8,740 bases of DNA from Candidatus Wallbacteria bacterium (GTDB lineage Bacteria > Muiribacteriota > UBA6191 > JACPRK01): NCBI GenBank assembly GCA_016199905.1, contig JACQFU010000619.1:1-8740 (forward strand), given 5' to 3'. The notes beneath the pieces were generated by a model. The model made no database searches and was not told the origin of the DNA. It saw nothing but the letters and a program-made list of their open reading frames with translations. The first letter of the stretch is position 1, and each line of letters opens with the position of its first letter. The position numbers and the translations under genes are program-made. Below are positions 1 to 6,333 of this stretch, in pieces.

Positions 1-859
1 GCGCGACTTGCCGGAGCATCTCCGGCCGAAGCGCGCCCAGGCAGTTCGTGTTCCACCAGTGTTCCCGGGTCATGTCGGGAACGGGAACATAGCTATCGAA
101 CACAATCGAGAGCGTGCAGCCCGCGCGGCGAGCGCCGAAAGAGAAGTCCCACGATAATGACGCGCCTGGCGGCTCCTTGATCTGGGCAAATCCAAGGGCG
201 ATCCCCAAGCAAGCGAGCGCCAGTCCGGTGACCGCGTCGCGACGCTTCTGGCCTACGGAGGCGCGAGTCTCGGGATCCAGCAATGCTTCCAGGACAAGAG
301 CCATTACCAATGCTACGGCGATGACGATGGCGTGAGCATTCGTGAGTGCTATGCAGGCCAGGACTGCTCCAAGGCCGGAATAGGAGCGGCCCTTGCGGCA
401 AAAACACGCGCAGAACGCAAACAGGACGAGAAGCCCGATGGAGTAGTTTCGGGCGATCACGCCATATTCGAACAGTGGATAATACCCAAAGCAGAAGAGG
501 GTCTTCTGGAGCCGGGTGAACGGCGCCCACATCGACCAGATGAACACGGCTGCCAGAACGATTCCCAGATGAGCAAAGGGCACGACCGCGGGATTGCCGG
601 TGATCCGGCTGAGAGCGTAGACGAAGAGGAAGTAGAACCTTGGATGCCCGCAAATGTCGATGTTGTGCAGATATTCGCCAACGCTCCGACTCGAAAGCGA
701 GACTTGCAATAGCTCTATTTCGTCACGCCACATCTCGTGGTGGCAAATGCCGAAGACTGCTACGACGGCGAACGCCGCAACGAGCAGAAGCGCGAAGGCA
801 GACTCTCGCAGTGTTCCGCTCTCGGTTGGTTCGGGCTTGGCAGAGTCGGGCGTGGTCAA
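1..859 (-). CDS. GT-C-type (PMT/GT39-like) membrane glycosyltransferase, C-terminus beyond the window
   Basis: The frame is open for 286 codons from a TTG at 859-857 to the left edge, so the C-terminal part is missing. Residues ~21-38 form a first membrane helix, followed by HHEMWRDE with the acidic pair D46-E47. This is the place and form of the catalytic acidic motif in the first periplasmic loop of GT-C enzymes such as PMT and ArnT. GHPRFYF (71-77) and FEYGVIARNYSIG (130-142) follow, with about five more hydrophobic stretches up to residue ~226 and then a hydrophilic loop. By family knowledge such proteins move a sugar from a polyprenyl-phosphate donor on the periplasmic face; the acceptor cannot be read. 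Start choice: an in-frame stop (872-874) lies five codons upstream, and the next ATG (residue 43) would remove the first helix, so TTG is the best start. There is no convincing Shine-Dalgarno site. GC is about 56% in the lines I counted, lower than the genes at the right end. The family call is a motif-level inference. Confidence 0.72.
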   Translation of the reverse strand, partial: MTTPDSAKPEPTESGTLRESAFALLLVAAFAVVAVFGICHHEMWRDEIELLQVSLSSRSVGEYLHNIDICGHPRFYFLFVYALSRITGNPAVVPFAHLGIVLAAVFIWSMWAPFTRLQKTLFCFGYYPLFEYGVIARNYSIGLLVLFAFCACFCRKGRSYSGLGAVLACIALTNAHAIVIAVALVMALVLEALLDPETRASVGQKRRDAVTGLALACLGIALGFAQIKEPPGASLSWDFSFGARRAGCTLSIVFDSYVPVPDMTREHWWNTNCLGALRPEMLRQVA

Positions 860-868
860 GGCGCGCCC

Positions 869-898
869 AGGCTACGCGCACGCCAGAGTTGGCGTCAA
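869..898 (-). promoter_or_regulatory. Possible sigma70-type promoter for the leftward GT-C gene
   Basis: On the minus strand there is TTGACG (898-893; 5 of 6 to TTGACA), an 18-base spacer, then TAGCCT (874-869; 3 of 6 to TATAAT). Transcription would begin near 862, leaving only a few bases before the TTG start at 859, so the message would be nearly leaderless. The -35 match is good and the -10 match weak. This is inference from sequence only. Confidence 0.3.
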
Positions 899-941
899 GG
901 CGATACCACCCTCTCGCCCTCTTCCCAATTGTCGTCCCCGC

Positions 942-970
942 TTGTAGCGCTCCCCGCCGTGTGCTAGCTT
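942..970 (+). promoter_or_regulatory. Putative extended -10 promoter for the methyltransferase
   Basis: TTGTAG (942-947), a 17-base spacer, then TAGCTT (965-970), preceded directly by TGC, which makes an extended -10 (TGnTAnnnT). The surrounding bases TGTGCTAG are repeated exactly in front of the fucose synthase gene (7717-7724). In both cases the T of TAG lies 39 bases before the chosen start codon, and this repetition is the main support. Confidence 0.38.
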
Positions 971-1003
971 CCAACTCTGACTTTGAAGCCCTACGTGGAA
1001 GCC

Positions 1004-1852
1004 GTGACCGAACAACCTGACACGCCCTGTTCCCTGGAGGGGCGATTCGGGTTCGGCGAGAACTGGCGCTCCTTCTTGCAAGTGCTCGACGAGCCGCGCA
1101 TCGCGGAGTCCGAGGCTGCCCTCAAAGCGCTGCTCCGGCTCCCGGACTTGACGGGGCGGCGCTTCCTGGATATCGGCTCCGGCAGCGGACTGTCGTCTCT
1201 TTCCGCAAGGCGGCTCGGCGCCAGCGTTCGCTCCTTCGACTTCGATCCTTCCTCCGTCTGGTGCACAACCCAGCTGAGAAAGCGCTTCTACCCGGACGAC
1301 CCGGACTGGACGGTGAGCCAGGGCGATGTCCTGGACGAGAGCTTCCTCGCGACACTGGGGCACTTCGACGTCGTCTACTCCTGGGGCGTGCTGCATCACA
1401 CGGGGGACATGTGGGCGGCGCTCGACCGCGTCGACGGCCTGGTCGCGCCGCAGGGCACGCTCTGCCTGGCCCTCTACAACGACCAAGGGAGCTACAGCCG
1501 AGTCTGGAAAACGGTGAAGAGGACCTACAATCTGCTGCCGCGTTTCCTCCAACTGCCGTACGCCCTGCTCGTCTATGCCCCGTTGGAGCTTAGGCACATC
1601 CTGCACTGCACCCTCACCCTGCAACTCGGGGGGTACTTTCGACGACTGCTCCAGGGCCGCAGCGCGCGCGGCATGAACCGCTGGCACGACATCGTCGACT
1701 GGGTCGGCGGCTGGCCCTTCGAGGTCGCCAAACCGGAGGAAGTCTTCCGATTCTTCCGCGACCGAGGATACGCGCTCGAGGACCTGACGACGTGCGGCGG
1801 GGGACTGGGGTGCAATCAGTACCTGTTCCGCAAAACAGACGACAGGAAGTGA
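1004..1852 (+). CDS. Class I SAM-dependent methyltransferase
   Basis: The product is 282 residues from GTG 1004. The SAM-binding motif I is FLDIGSGSG (54-62). The acidic end of strand 2 is in SFDFDPSS (77-84). Motif IV and the following region is FDVVYSWGVLHHTG (121-134). After the Rossmann-type domain comes a ~120-residue C-terminal part with DIVDWVGGWPFEVAKPEEVF (229-248) and CGGGLGCNQYLF (264-275), which I recognise as typical of a group of soluble methyltransferases often found in polysaccharide loci. The methyl acceptor, perhaps a sugar or another small molecule, cannot be told from sequence. Start choice: the frame also allows TTG 983 and GTG 995. GTG 1004 is preferred because its distance from the upstream -10 equals that seen for the fucose synthase, and TTG 983 would leave a leader of about six bases. 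Shine-Dalgarno support is poor for all three. The gene is convergent with the next one, with 24 bases between stops. Confidence 0.9.
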   Translation: MTEQPDTPCSLEGRFGFGENWRSFLQVLDEPRIAESEAALKALLRLPDLTGRRFLDIGSGSGLSSLSARRLGASVRSFDFDPSSVWCTTQLRKRFYPDDPDWTVSQGDVLDESFLATLGHFDVVYSWGVLHHTGDMWAALDRVDGLVAPQGTLCLALYNDQGSYSRVWKTVKRTYNLLPRFLQLPYALLVYAPLELRHILHCTLTLQLGGYFRRLLQGRSARGMNRWHDIVDWVGGWPFEVAKPEEVFRFFRDRGYALEDLTTCGGGLGCNQYLFRKTDDRK

Positions 1853-1868
1853 GCGCGAGAGTTCGCGC
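1853..1868. terminator. Short hairpin between convergent stops, possible bidirectional terminator
   Basis: GCGCGA (1853-1858), loop GAGT (1859-1862), TCGCGC (1863-1868) form a perfect 6-bp GC-rich stem. It starts directly after the methyltransferase stop (1850-1852) and ends eight bases before the stop codon of the converging glycosyltransferase (1879-1877). There is no T-run on either side, so it is not a textbook intrinsic terminator. Its position makes a role in ending or protecting both transcripts reasonable. Confidence 0.42.
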
Positions 1869-1876
1869 CTGCAACC

Positions 1877-3004
1877 CTAATCACGTCCGCCACGAGCCAG
1901 CAGTTGTTCCAAGGCCTCGGCCGTCGAGCTGACCAGGCGCTCGATAGAGAATCGCTCCTCAATCGAGTGGGCGCGCGCGGCCGGGTCCGCGCCCGGGCGC
2001 TGCAACGTCCGCTCGATGGCATCGGCGAGAGCCTCCGGAGAACGCGCAGGCACCACCAATCCCGTCACGCCTACCAAGGCCGCAGAATCACCCACGTCGG
2101 TCACCACGCAGGGCACCCCGCAAGCCATCGCCTCCGCGACCGTATTCGAGAACCCCTCGCACACCGACGAGGAGACAAGCACGTCCAGGGCGCTGTACAC
2201 CTGCGGCATGTCCCCGCGCGCGCCTGCCCAGACGACGTGCCGCTCCAGCCCTCGAGCCGCAGTCATCTCATGCAATCCGCGAGCGAAGTCGGGCGCTCCG
2301 TCCCCCACGCAGACGAACCGCATCGCAACGCCTCGCTTCACGAGCAGCTCGGCCGCGGCCAGGAAGGTGGCGTGGTCCTTCATCGGATCCAAACGAGCGA
2401 CAAGACCCACCAGAGGCTCCGACTCCTTTACGTCCCACTCCCGCCGTACAGCGAGGCCCGCGGCACGATCCCGGCGGAAGTAACCCGTGTCAATTCCGTT
2501 GGGAACAATCCGCATGCGATCGCCGGGATACCCGAGGTCCCGGTGATGCACGAACCCGGCCTTCGAATTGACGAGGATCAGATCGGCAAAGCGCGAAGCG
2601 AACGTGGCAAGCCGGAAAGTGAACCTGGAGAACCAGTCGTAGCGCGTCAGGTCCATCCGCGAGGCGCGCACGCCCCAGACAATCCGGACCCCGGGCATCC
2701 AGGGCTTCAGGAGCGCCACGAGCAGGTTGGGAATCACCAGGTAAGAGTGCAACACGTCGGGCCGTTCGCTCCGCACCAGCCAGAGCAGGCGTGTCAAGAA
2801 ACCCGCGACGTCCCAGCGGCCCTTCTTCGCCAGGCAGTGAATCGTCACGCCGGCCTCCAGCAGCGGACCTTGCAGCGCGAGACGGGGGTACATCGTCGCC
2901 ACCGAGACCCGATGTCCCGCATGCGCCAGACCCCGAGCCAGCATCGTCAGCTGCCACTCGGAGCCGCCAGTGTCCAGGGAGCCTATCAGGAACAGGATTT
3001 TCAT
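1877..3004 (-). CDS. Glycosyltransferase family 4 (GT-B fold)
   Basis: The product is 375 residues from ATG 3004. The N-terminal GT4 domain opens with MKILFLIGSLDTGGSEWQLT (1-20), where the TGGSE loop is the usual acceptor/phosphate-side glycine loop. The second Rossmann domain has the linker IVPNGID (166-172), the donor-site segment ARLDPMKDH (203-211) and the retaining-GT4 EX7E motif at E283 and E291 within SVCEGFSNTVAEAMACG. Length is normal for the family and all key residues are present. It would be cytoplasmic and probably membrane-associated, adding one sugar from a nucleotide-sugar donor to a lipid-linked glycan; donor and acceptor cannot be assigned. It is transcribed alone, leftward, divergent from the GT-C/GT4 pair across 178 bases. 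It resembles the second GT4 enzyme at 5198 in several blocks (PMKDHAxF, VTDxGDSA). Confidence 0.93.
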   Translation of the reverse strand: MKILFLIGSLDTGGSEWQLTMLARGLAHAGHRVSVATMYPRLALQGPLLEAGVTIHCLAKKGRWDVAGFLTRLLWLVRSERPDVLHSYLVIPNLLVALLKPWMPGVRIVWGVRASRMDLTRYDWFSRFTFRLATFASRFADLILVNSKAGFVHHRDLGYPGDRMRIVPNGIDTGYFRRDRAAGLAVRREWDVKESEPLVGLVARLDPMKDHATFLAAAELLVKRGVAMRFVCVGDGAPDFARGLHEMTAARGLERHVVWAGARGDMPQVYSALDVLVSSSVCEGFSNTVAEAMACGVPCVVTDVGDSAALVGVTGLVVPARSPEALADAIERTLQRPGADPAARAHSIEERFSIERLVSSTAEALEQLLARGGRD

Positions 3005-3092
3005 CCGTCAGCTCGAACCGCCTCGTTCGCCGGCGCGTCCCGCAGCAACGCGTTTCGTTTGCAGTGCCACCCTCCAGGTCCGGGAGAGTCCG

Positions 3093-3101
3093 TGATACCA
3101 T
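3093..3101 (+). promoter_or_regulatory. Possible extended -10 for the GT-C/GT4 unit
   Basis: TGATACCAT fits TGnTAnnnT with hexamer TACCAT (4 of 6 to TATAAT). No recognisable -35 lies 16-18 bases upstream. On the other strand the same bases read TGGTATCAC, giving a second -10-like hexamer TATCAC (3097-3092) pointing toward the leftward GT4 gene. The two would overlap almost fully. Support is weak and rests on likeness to the other divergent gaps. Confidence 0.2.
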
Positions 3102-3103
3102 GG

Positions 3104-3119
3104 CCCGGCTTTCGCCGGG
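3104..3119 (+). other. Stem-loop in the divergent gap before the GT-C gene
   Basis: CCCGGC (3104-3109), loop TTTC, GCCGGG (3114-3119) is a perfect 6-bp stem. A second small stem, CCGTC (3156-3160) and GACGG (3166-3170) around a 5-base loop, ends twelve bases before the GTG start at 3183 and would sit where a ribosome binds. Both could form by chance in DNA this GC-rich; any role in translation is a guess. Confidence 0.25.
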
Positions 3120-3182
3120 GACCGGGAACTGCCTCCCCGATGCGGCCCGACGCTCCCGTCCGCGCGACGGCCACTCCAGCCC

Positions 3183-5201
3183 GTGAAGCCCAAGAAGACT
3201 CCGAAGGCCAGGCCTCCAGGGCTACTAGCGTCTCTGCGGCTGACTCATCCGGCCGCCCTGGCGATCGCCCTCACGCTCCTGGCCGCGCTCTACCGCCTTT
3301 ACGTCTGGAACCAGCTTGGCTCGGGCACCGTCGAGGGCATGGTCAAGGGTGTGCCATTCAGCGACTCGGAGCTCTGGCACGACCTGGCGACCCAGTTCGC
3401 CCAGGGTGAGCTCGTCAACGATGGATGGAAAGGCGGCTGGAGCGCCCGCCGCCCGTTCTTCTATCTGTTCATGGGCAGCTTCTACTCGCTCTTCGGCTGC
3501 CGGCTCGTCGTGTTGCGGTGCGTGCAGTTTCTCCTCGGAGCCGCGTCGGCCGGCCTGATCTTCGACGCGGCACGGCGACTGGCTCCCATCCCGGTGGCAC
3601 TCGCCGCCGCTCTTCTCCATGCGTTCCTCGGCTACGATTCACAGGCGTTTTTGACTCCTCTATCCGAGCCTCTCGGGTACTTCCTGGCGAATCTGTCGCT
3701 CTGGATCTTCGTTGTCGCAGCGCAGCAAATGTGGTCGCATCCGTCTCCCGGGTCCGACCTGCCCCGCCCGATGCGGGCGATCCTCTTCAGCGGCGCGCTG
3801 CTCGGCCTGGCCAACTTGACGCGGCCCTTGAATCTGCTGTGCGTCGGAACGCTTCCGTTCGTGCTCGGAGCGCTGATCAAATCGCACCTGCCTGCCGCCT
3901 TCTCCTGGCGACGCCTGGGCATGGCGACGCTGGCGCTGGCAGGCGGCGTCGCGCTCACGCTTTTTCCCTGGATGTTGCGGCAACGCCTGGTCCACGGCAT
4001 CTGGACCCTCTCGGAGAACACGGCCGAGGTGATGTTCGCCGCCAGTTCGCCCGAGTTCGGCGTCTGGACTCCGGCAGCTGGCGCCGCGGTCTCGGCTGAC
4101 ACCATCGAACAACGCGTGCGCGCCTACAACGCGTCGGTGGCGAAGAACCTGCGCGAGCGACCCGGCTTCTACGCAGCCAACGTCGCCAAGCATACCTGGC
4201 ACGCCACGGAGGACGTGGCGCGCCACCGCGCCTGGCTCGCTGCGGCCGCGGTACTCGTGGTCTGCTGGCTTGCCGCCTCAGCAGGTCCCGTGTCTCCGGG
4301 CCCCTGGCTCTGGCCCACGGCAATGGGCCTGCTCACAGCCGTCGCGCTGCTGCCTCAAGGCGCGCTCTGCCTGTTCTGGCTGGCCGGATCGGCACTGGCG
4401 CTCTGGAGTCTCGACGCCATTCTGATCTTGCCTGCGGTCTTGGTTCCCTCGGTGGCCACACTGGGATCGATGGCCATGTCCGGCGATCCCCGCCTGACGC
4501 ATTCGCTCGAGTGGCTCTCTCTCGCCACGGCGACCTGGCTGTTCTGGCAGTTGCTGGCTCGCGCGCGAGACGGCCGGTTTCCCAAGCCCGAGTGGCACGA
4601 TGCCTCCGGCTACGCGTGCCGGTCGTGGGGCGCCGCAGCTTTGCCGGTGCGCCGAACGGCCGCAGCGTTTGGCTTGCTGCTGGCTCTGGGGCTGGCCAAG
4701 GCGAGCCTGGCCAACCTGTACCCAAAGCCGGCATCCGCACTGCCTGTCGTCGAACAGAAGGAATCGGCCGAGTGGATCGAGCGGGTGCTGAGATCCGAGG
4801 CCGGCTCGACGTTCGAACCTCTGCGATCGAAGCTGGTCGTTCGACGAGGCCCGCTGCGAAATGAAAGTTCCATGGCGTTCGCAGCCGGCGAGGAGATCGG
4901 CAGCTGGTACGGTCTCTTCCGCGCTCGTCCCTACGCGTTCACGATCTTCGAGACCAGGCCCAACATTCCGGAAACCCGAGTGGTCTACCCGGGTGCCCTC
5001 GACGACCTCGAGGTTGGCGAGGACCTGGTTCTCGTCGGAGTGCCGGCTCCGCATCCTGTCCGCGGCAACTCGCTGGAGCTGATCGGACTGGGCCGTCCAT
5101 CGAAGGCCAACACCCTGCTCGTGCCGGAGCCGCAGGCGGCCCGCATCCATGCAGCCTACATAGACGCCGTGCTGTCGAGCGCGCAGCAGTCGCGTCGATG
5201 A
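3183..5201 (+). CDS. Large polytopic GT-C-like glycosyltransferase with soluble C-terminal domain
   Basis: The product is 672 residues from GTG 3183, the first possible start in the open frame. A basic N-terminus (KPKKTPKAR) precedes a first membrane helix at ~23-41. The next loop holds PFSDSELWHDLA (58-69), whose D61-x-E63 fits the DxE/DE acidic motif of GT-C enzymes. About 10-12 further hydrophobic segments run to residue ~510, including NLTRPLNLL (211-219), a form common in PMT/ArnT-like proteins. A long hydrophilic loop lies at ~265-348. Residues ~512-672 are soluble and contain no membrane segment. This predicts an inner-membrane protein moving a sugar or similar group from a polyprenyl-phosphate donor on the outer face. 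No Shine-Dalgarno site is visible. The next gene overlaps its stop by ATGA, so the two are translated together. The exact family is uncertain; a non-enzymatic polysaccharide membrane protein is the main alternative. Confidence 0.8.
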   Translation: MKPKKTPKARPPGLLASLRLTHPAALAIALTLLAALYRLYVWNQLGSGTVEGMVKGVPFSDSELWHDLATQFAQGELVNDGWKGGWSARRPFFYLFMGSFYSLFGCRLVVLRCVQFLLGAASAGLIFDAARRLAPIPVALAAALLHAFLGYDSQAFLTPLSEPLGYFLANLSLWIFVVAAQQMWSHPSPGSDLPRPMRAILFSGALLGLANLTRPLNLLCVGTLPFVLGALIKSHLPAAFSWRRLGMATLALAGGVALTLFPWMLRQRLVHGIWTLSENTAEVMFAASSPEFGVWTPAAGAAVSADTIEQRVRAYNASVAKNLRERPGFYAANVAKHTWHATEDVARHRAWLAAAAVLVVCWLAASAGPVSPGPWLWPTAMGLLTAVALLPQGALCLFWLAGSALALWSLDAILILPAVLVPSVATLGSMAMSGDPRLTHSLEWLSLATATWLFWQLLARARDGRFPKPEWHDASGYACRSWGAAALPVRRTAAAFGLLLALGLAKASLANLYPKPASALPVVEQKESAEWIERVLRSEAGSTFEPLRSKLVVRRGPLRNESSMAFAAGEEIGSWYGLFRARPYAFTIFETRPNIPETRVVYPGALDDLEVGEDLVLVGVPAPHPVRGNSLELIGLGRPSKANTLLVPEPQAARIHAAYIDAVLSSAQQSRR

Positions 5202-6331
5202 CCCGCCGATTGGCACACGTGATTACCGGCCTCGGCATGGGCGGCGCGGAGGCCATGCTCTACCGGCTGATCGCGCAAACCGATCGAAGCCGCTTCGAGC
5301 CGCACGTGGTCTCGCTAATGGATGAGGGTACCTACGGACCCCGGCTCCGCCAGCTCGGAGTGGCCGTCCATACGGTCGGGCTCGAGCAGGGCCGGCCGAC
5401 TCCTCGTGGGGCGTACCGGCTCGCGCGATTGCTGCGCGGGCTCGATCCGGACGGCCTGCAGGGCTGGATGTACCACGGGAACTTCGCCGCGACGCTGGCG
5501 AGCTGGCTCTTGCCGCGGCGCGTGCCCGTGCTCTGGAACGTGCGCAGCTCGCTCTACACGCTGGCCAACGAAAAGCCGGGCACGGCGCTGGTCATCCGTG
5601 CCGGCGCAGCACTGTCGAAGAGCACGGCCGCCATCGTCTACTGCTCACGTGTCAGTGCTTCTCAACACGAGGCCCACGGCTTCGCCCCGGGCCGCAGCGT
5701 CCTCATCCCCAACGGTTTCGACTGCGAACAATTGCGGCCCGATCCCGTCGGCCGAGAATCGATGCGCGTTGCACTCGGTGCCTGCCCGGACACGGTGCTG
5801 ATCGGCCATGTCGCTCGCTGGCATCCGATGAAGGACCATGCCAACTTCGCCCGGGCCGCGGGCCTGGCCGCCCGTCAAGTACCGGCCCTGCGCTTCGTCG
5901 CCGTGGGAACCGGCGTGGGCGAAACCAACGCCGAATGGATGACTGAAGTCCGAAGGGCTGGCATTGTCGATCGACTCCACATGCTCGGCGAGCGAGACGA
6001 CGTTCCGAAGATCCTGGCCGGCCTCGACCTCTTCTGTTCCTCTTCCTGGTCGGAGGCCTACCCCAACGTCGTAGGCGAGGCGATGGCCACCGGCCTGCCA
6101 TGCGCCGTTACGGATGCGGGCGATTCGGCGTGGATCGTGGGCGAGACCGGACGCGTCGTACCGCCGCGCGACCCCGAGGCCCTCGCGGGCGCCCTTGTCG
6201 AGCTGGCCCGGCTCACGGCCGACCAACGTCGCAACCTGGGCGACCTCGCTCGCGACCGAGTCCTGCGGGAATTCTCGCTTCCTCGAGCTTCCGAGAGCTA
6301 CCACGCGCTCTGGGAAGCCGCGCTCGCCTGA
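5198..6331 (+). CDS. Glycosyltransferase family 4 (GT-B fold), translationally coupled
   Basis: The product is 377 residues from ATG 5198. The start codon overlaps the stop of the preceding membrane protein (ATGA, 4 bases), which fixes the start and implies coupling; there is no separate ribosome site. GLGMGGAEAML (11-21) is the N-domain glycine loop. LIPNGFD (169-175) lies at the domain linker, ARWHPMKDHANF (206-217) is a donor-site segment, and the EX7E pair is E286 and E294 in SEAYPNVVGEAMATG. Length is normal and no key residue is missing. It is a cytoplasmic, probably retaining, transferase that would add one sugar to a lipid-linked glycan; the substrate cannot be named. The pairing with a GT-C protein suggests the two serve successive or related steps on either side of the membrane. 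Its stop is only two bases from the stop of the converging dehydrogenase. Confidence 0.93.
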   Translation: MTRRLAHVITGLGMGGAEAMLYRLIAQTDRSRFEPHVVSLMDEGTYGPRLRQLGVAVHTVGLEQGRPTPRGAYRLARLLRGLDPDGLQGWMYHGNFAATLASWLLPRRVPVLWNVRSSLYTLANEKPGTALVIRAGAALSKSTAAIVYCSRVSASQHEAHGFAPGRSVLIPNGFDCEQLRPDPVGRESMRVALGACPDTVLIGHVARWHPMKDHANFARAAGLAARQVPALRFVAVGTGVGETNAEWMTEVRRAGIVDRLHMLGERDDVPKILAGLDLFCSSSWSEAYPNVVGEAMATGLPCAVTDAGDSAWIVGETGRVVPPRDPEALAGALVELARLTADQRRNLGDLARDRVLREFSLPRASESYHALWEAALA

Positions 6332-6333
6332 AA

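Noticed and set aside
93..653. 186-codon open frame on the minus strand inside the left-edge gene
   Set aside because: Its product is Arg/Ser/His-rich with no domain, while a different minus frame gives a clean membrane protein with a GT-C acidic motif across the whole region.
983..1003. TTG 983 or GTG 995 as the methyltransferase start
   Set aside because: Not excluded, but TTG 983 leaves a leader of about six bases after the likely -10 and neither has a convincing ribosome site; GTG 1004 matches the spacing seen at the fucose synthase.
872..1687. 271-codon minus-strand frame opposite the methyltransferase
   Set aside because: Antisense shadow of a well-supported gene; the product is low-complexity with no recognisable motif.
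1904..3409. 501-codon plus-strand frame opposite the first GT4 and running into the next gene
   Set aside because: Long only because of GC-rich codon bias; Arg/Pro/His-rich product, no motif, and it conflicts with two clear genes.
4278..5216. 312-codon minus-strand frame opposite the GT-C protein
   Set aside because: Shadow frame; Arg/Gln/Gly-rich and without domains.
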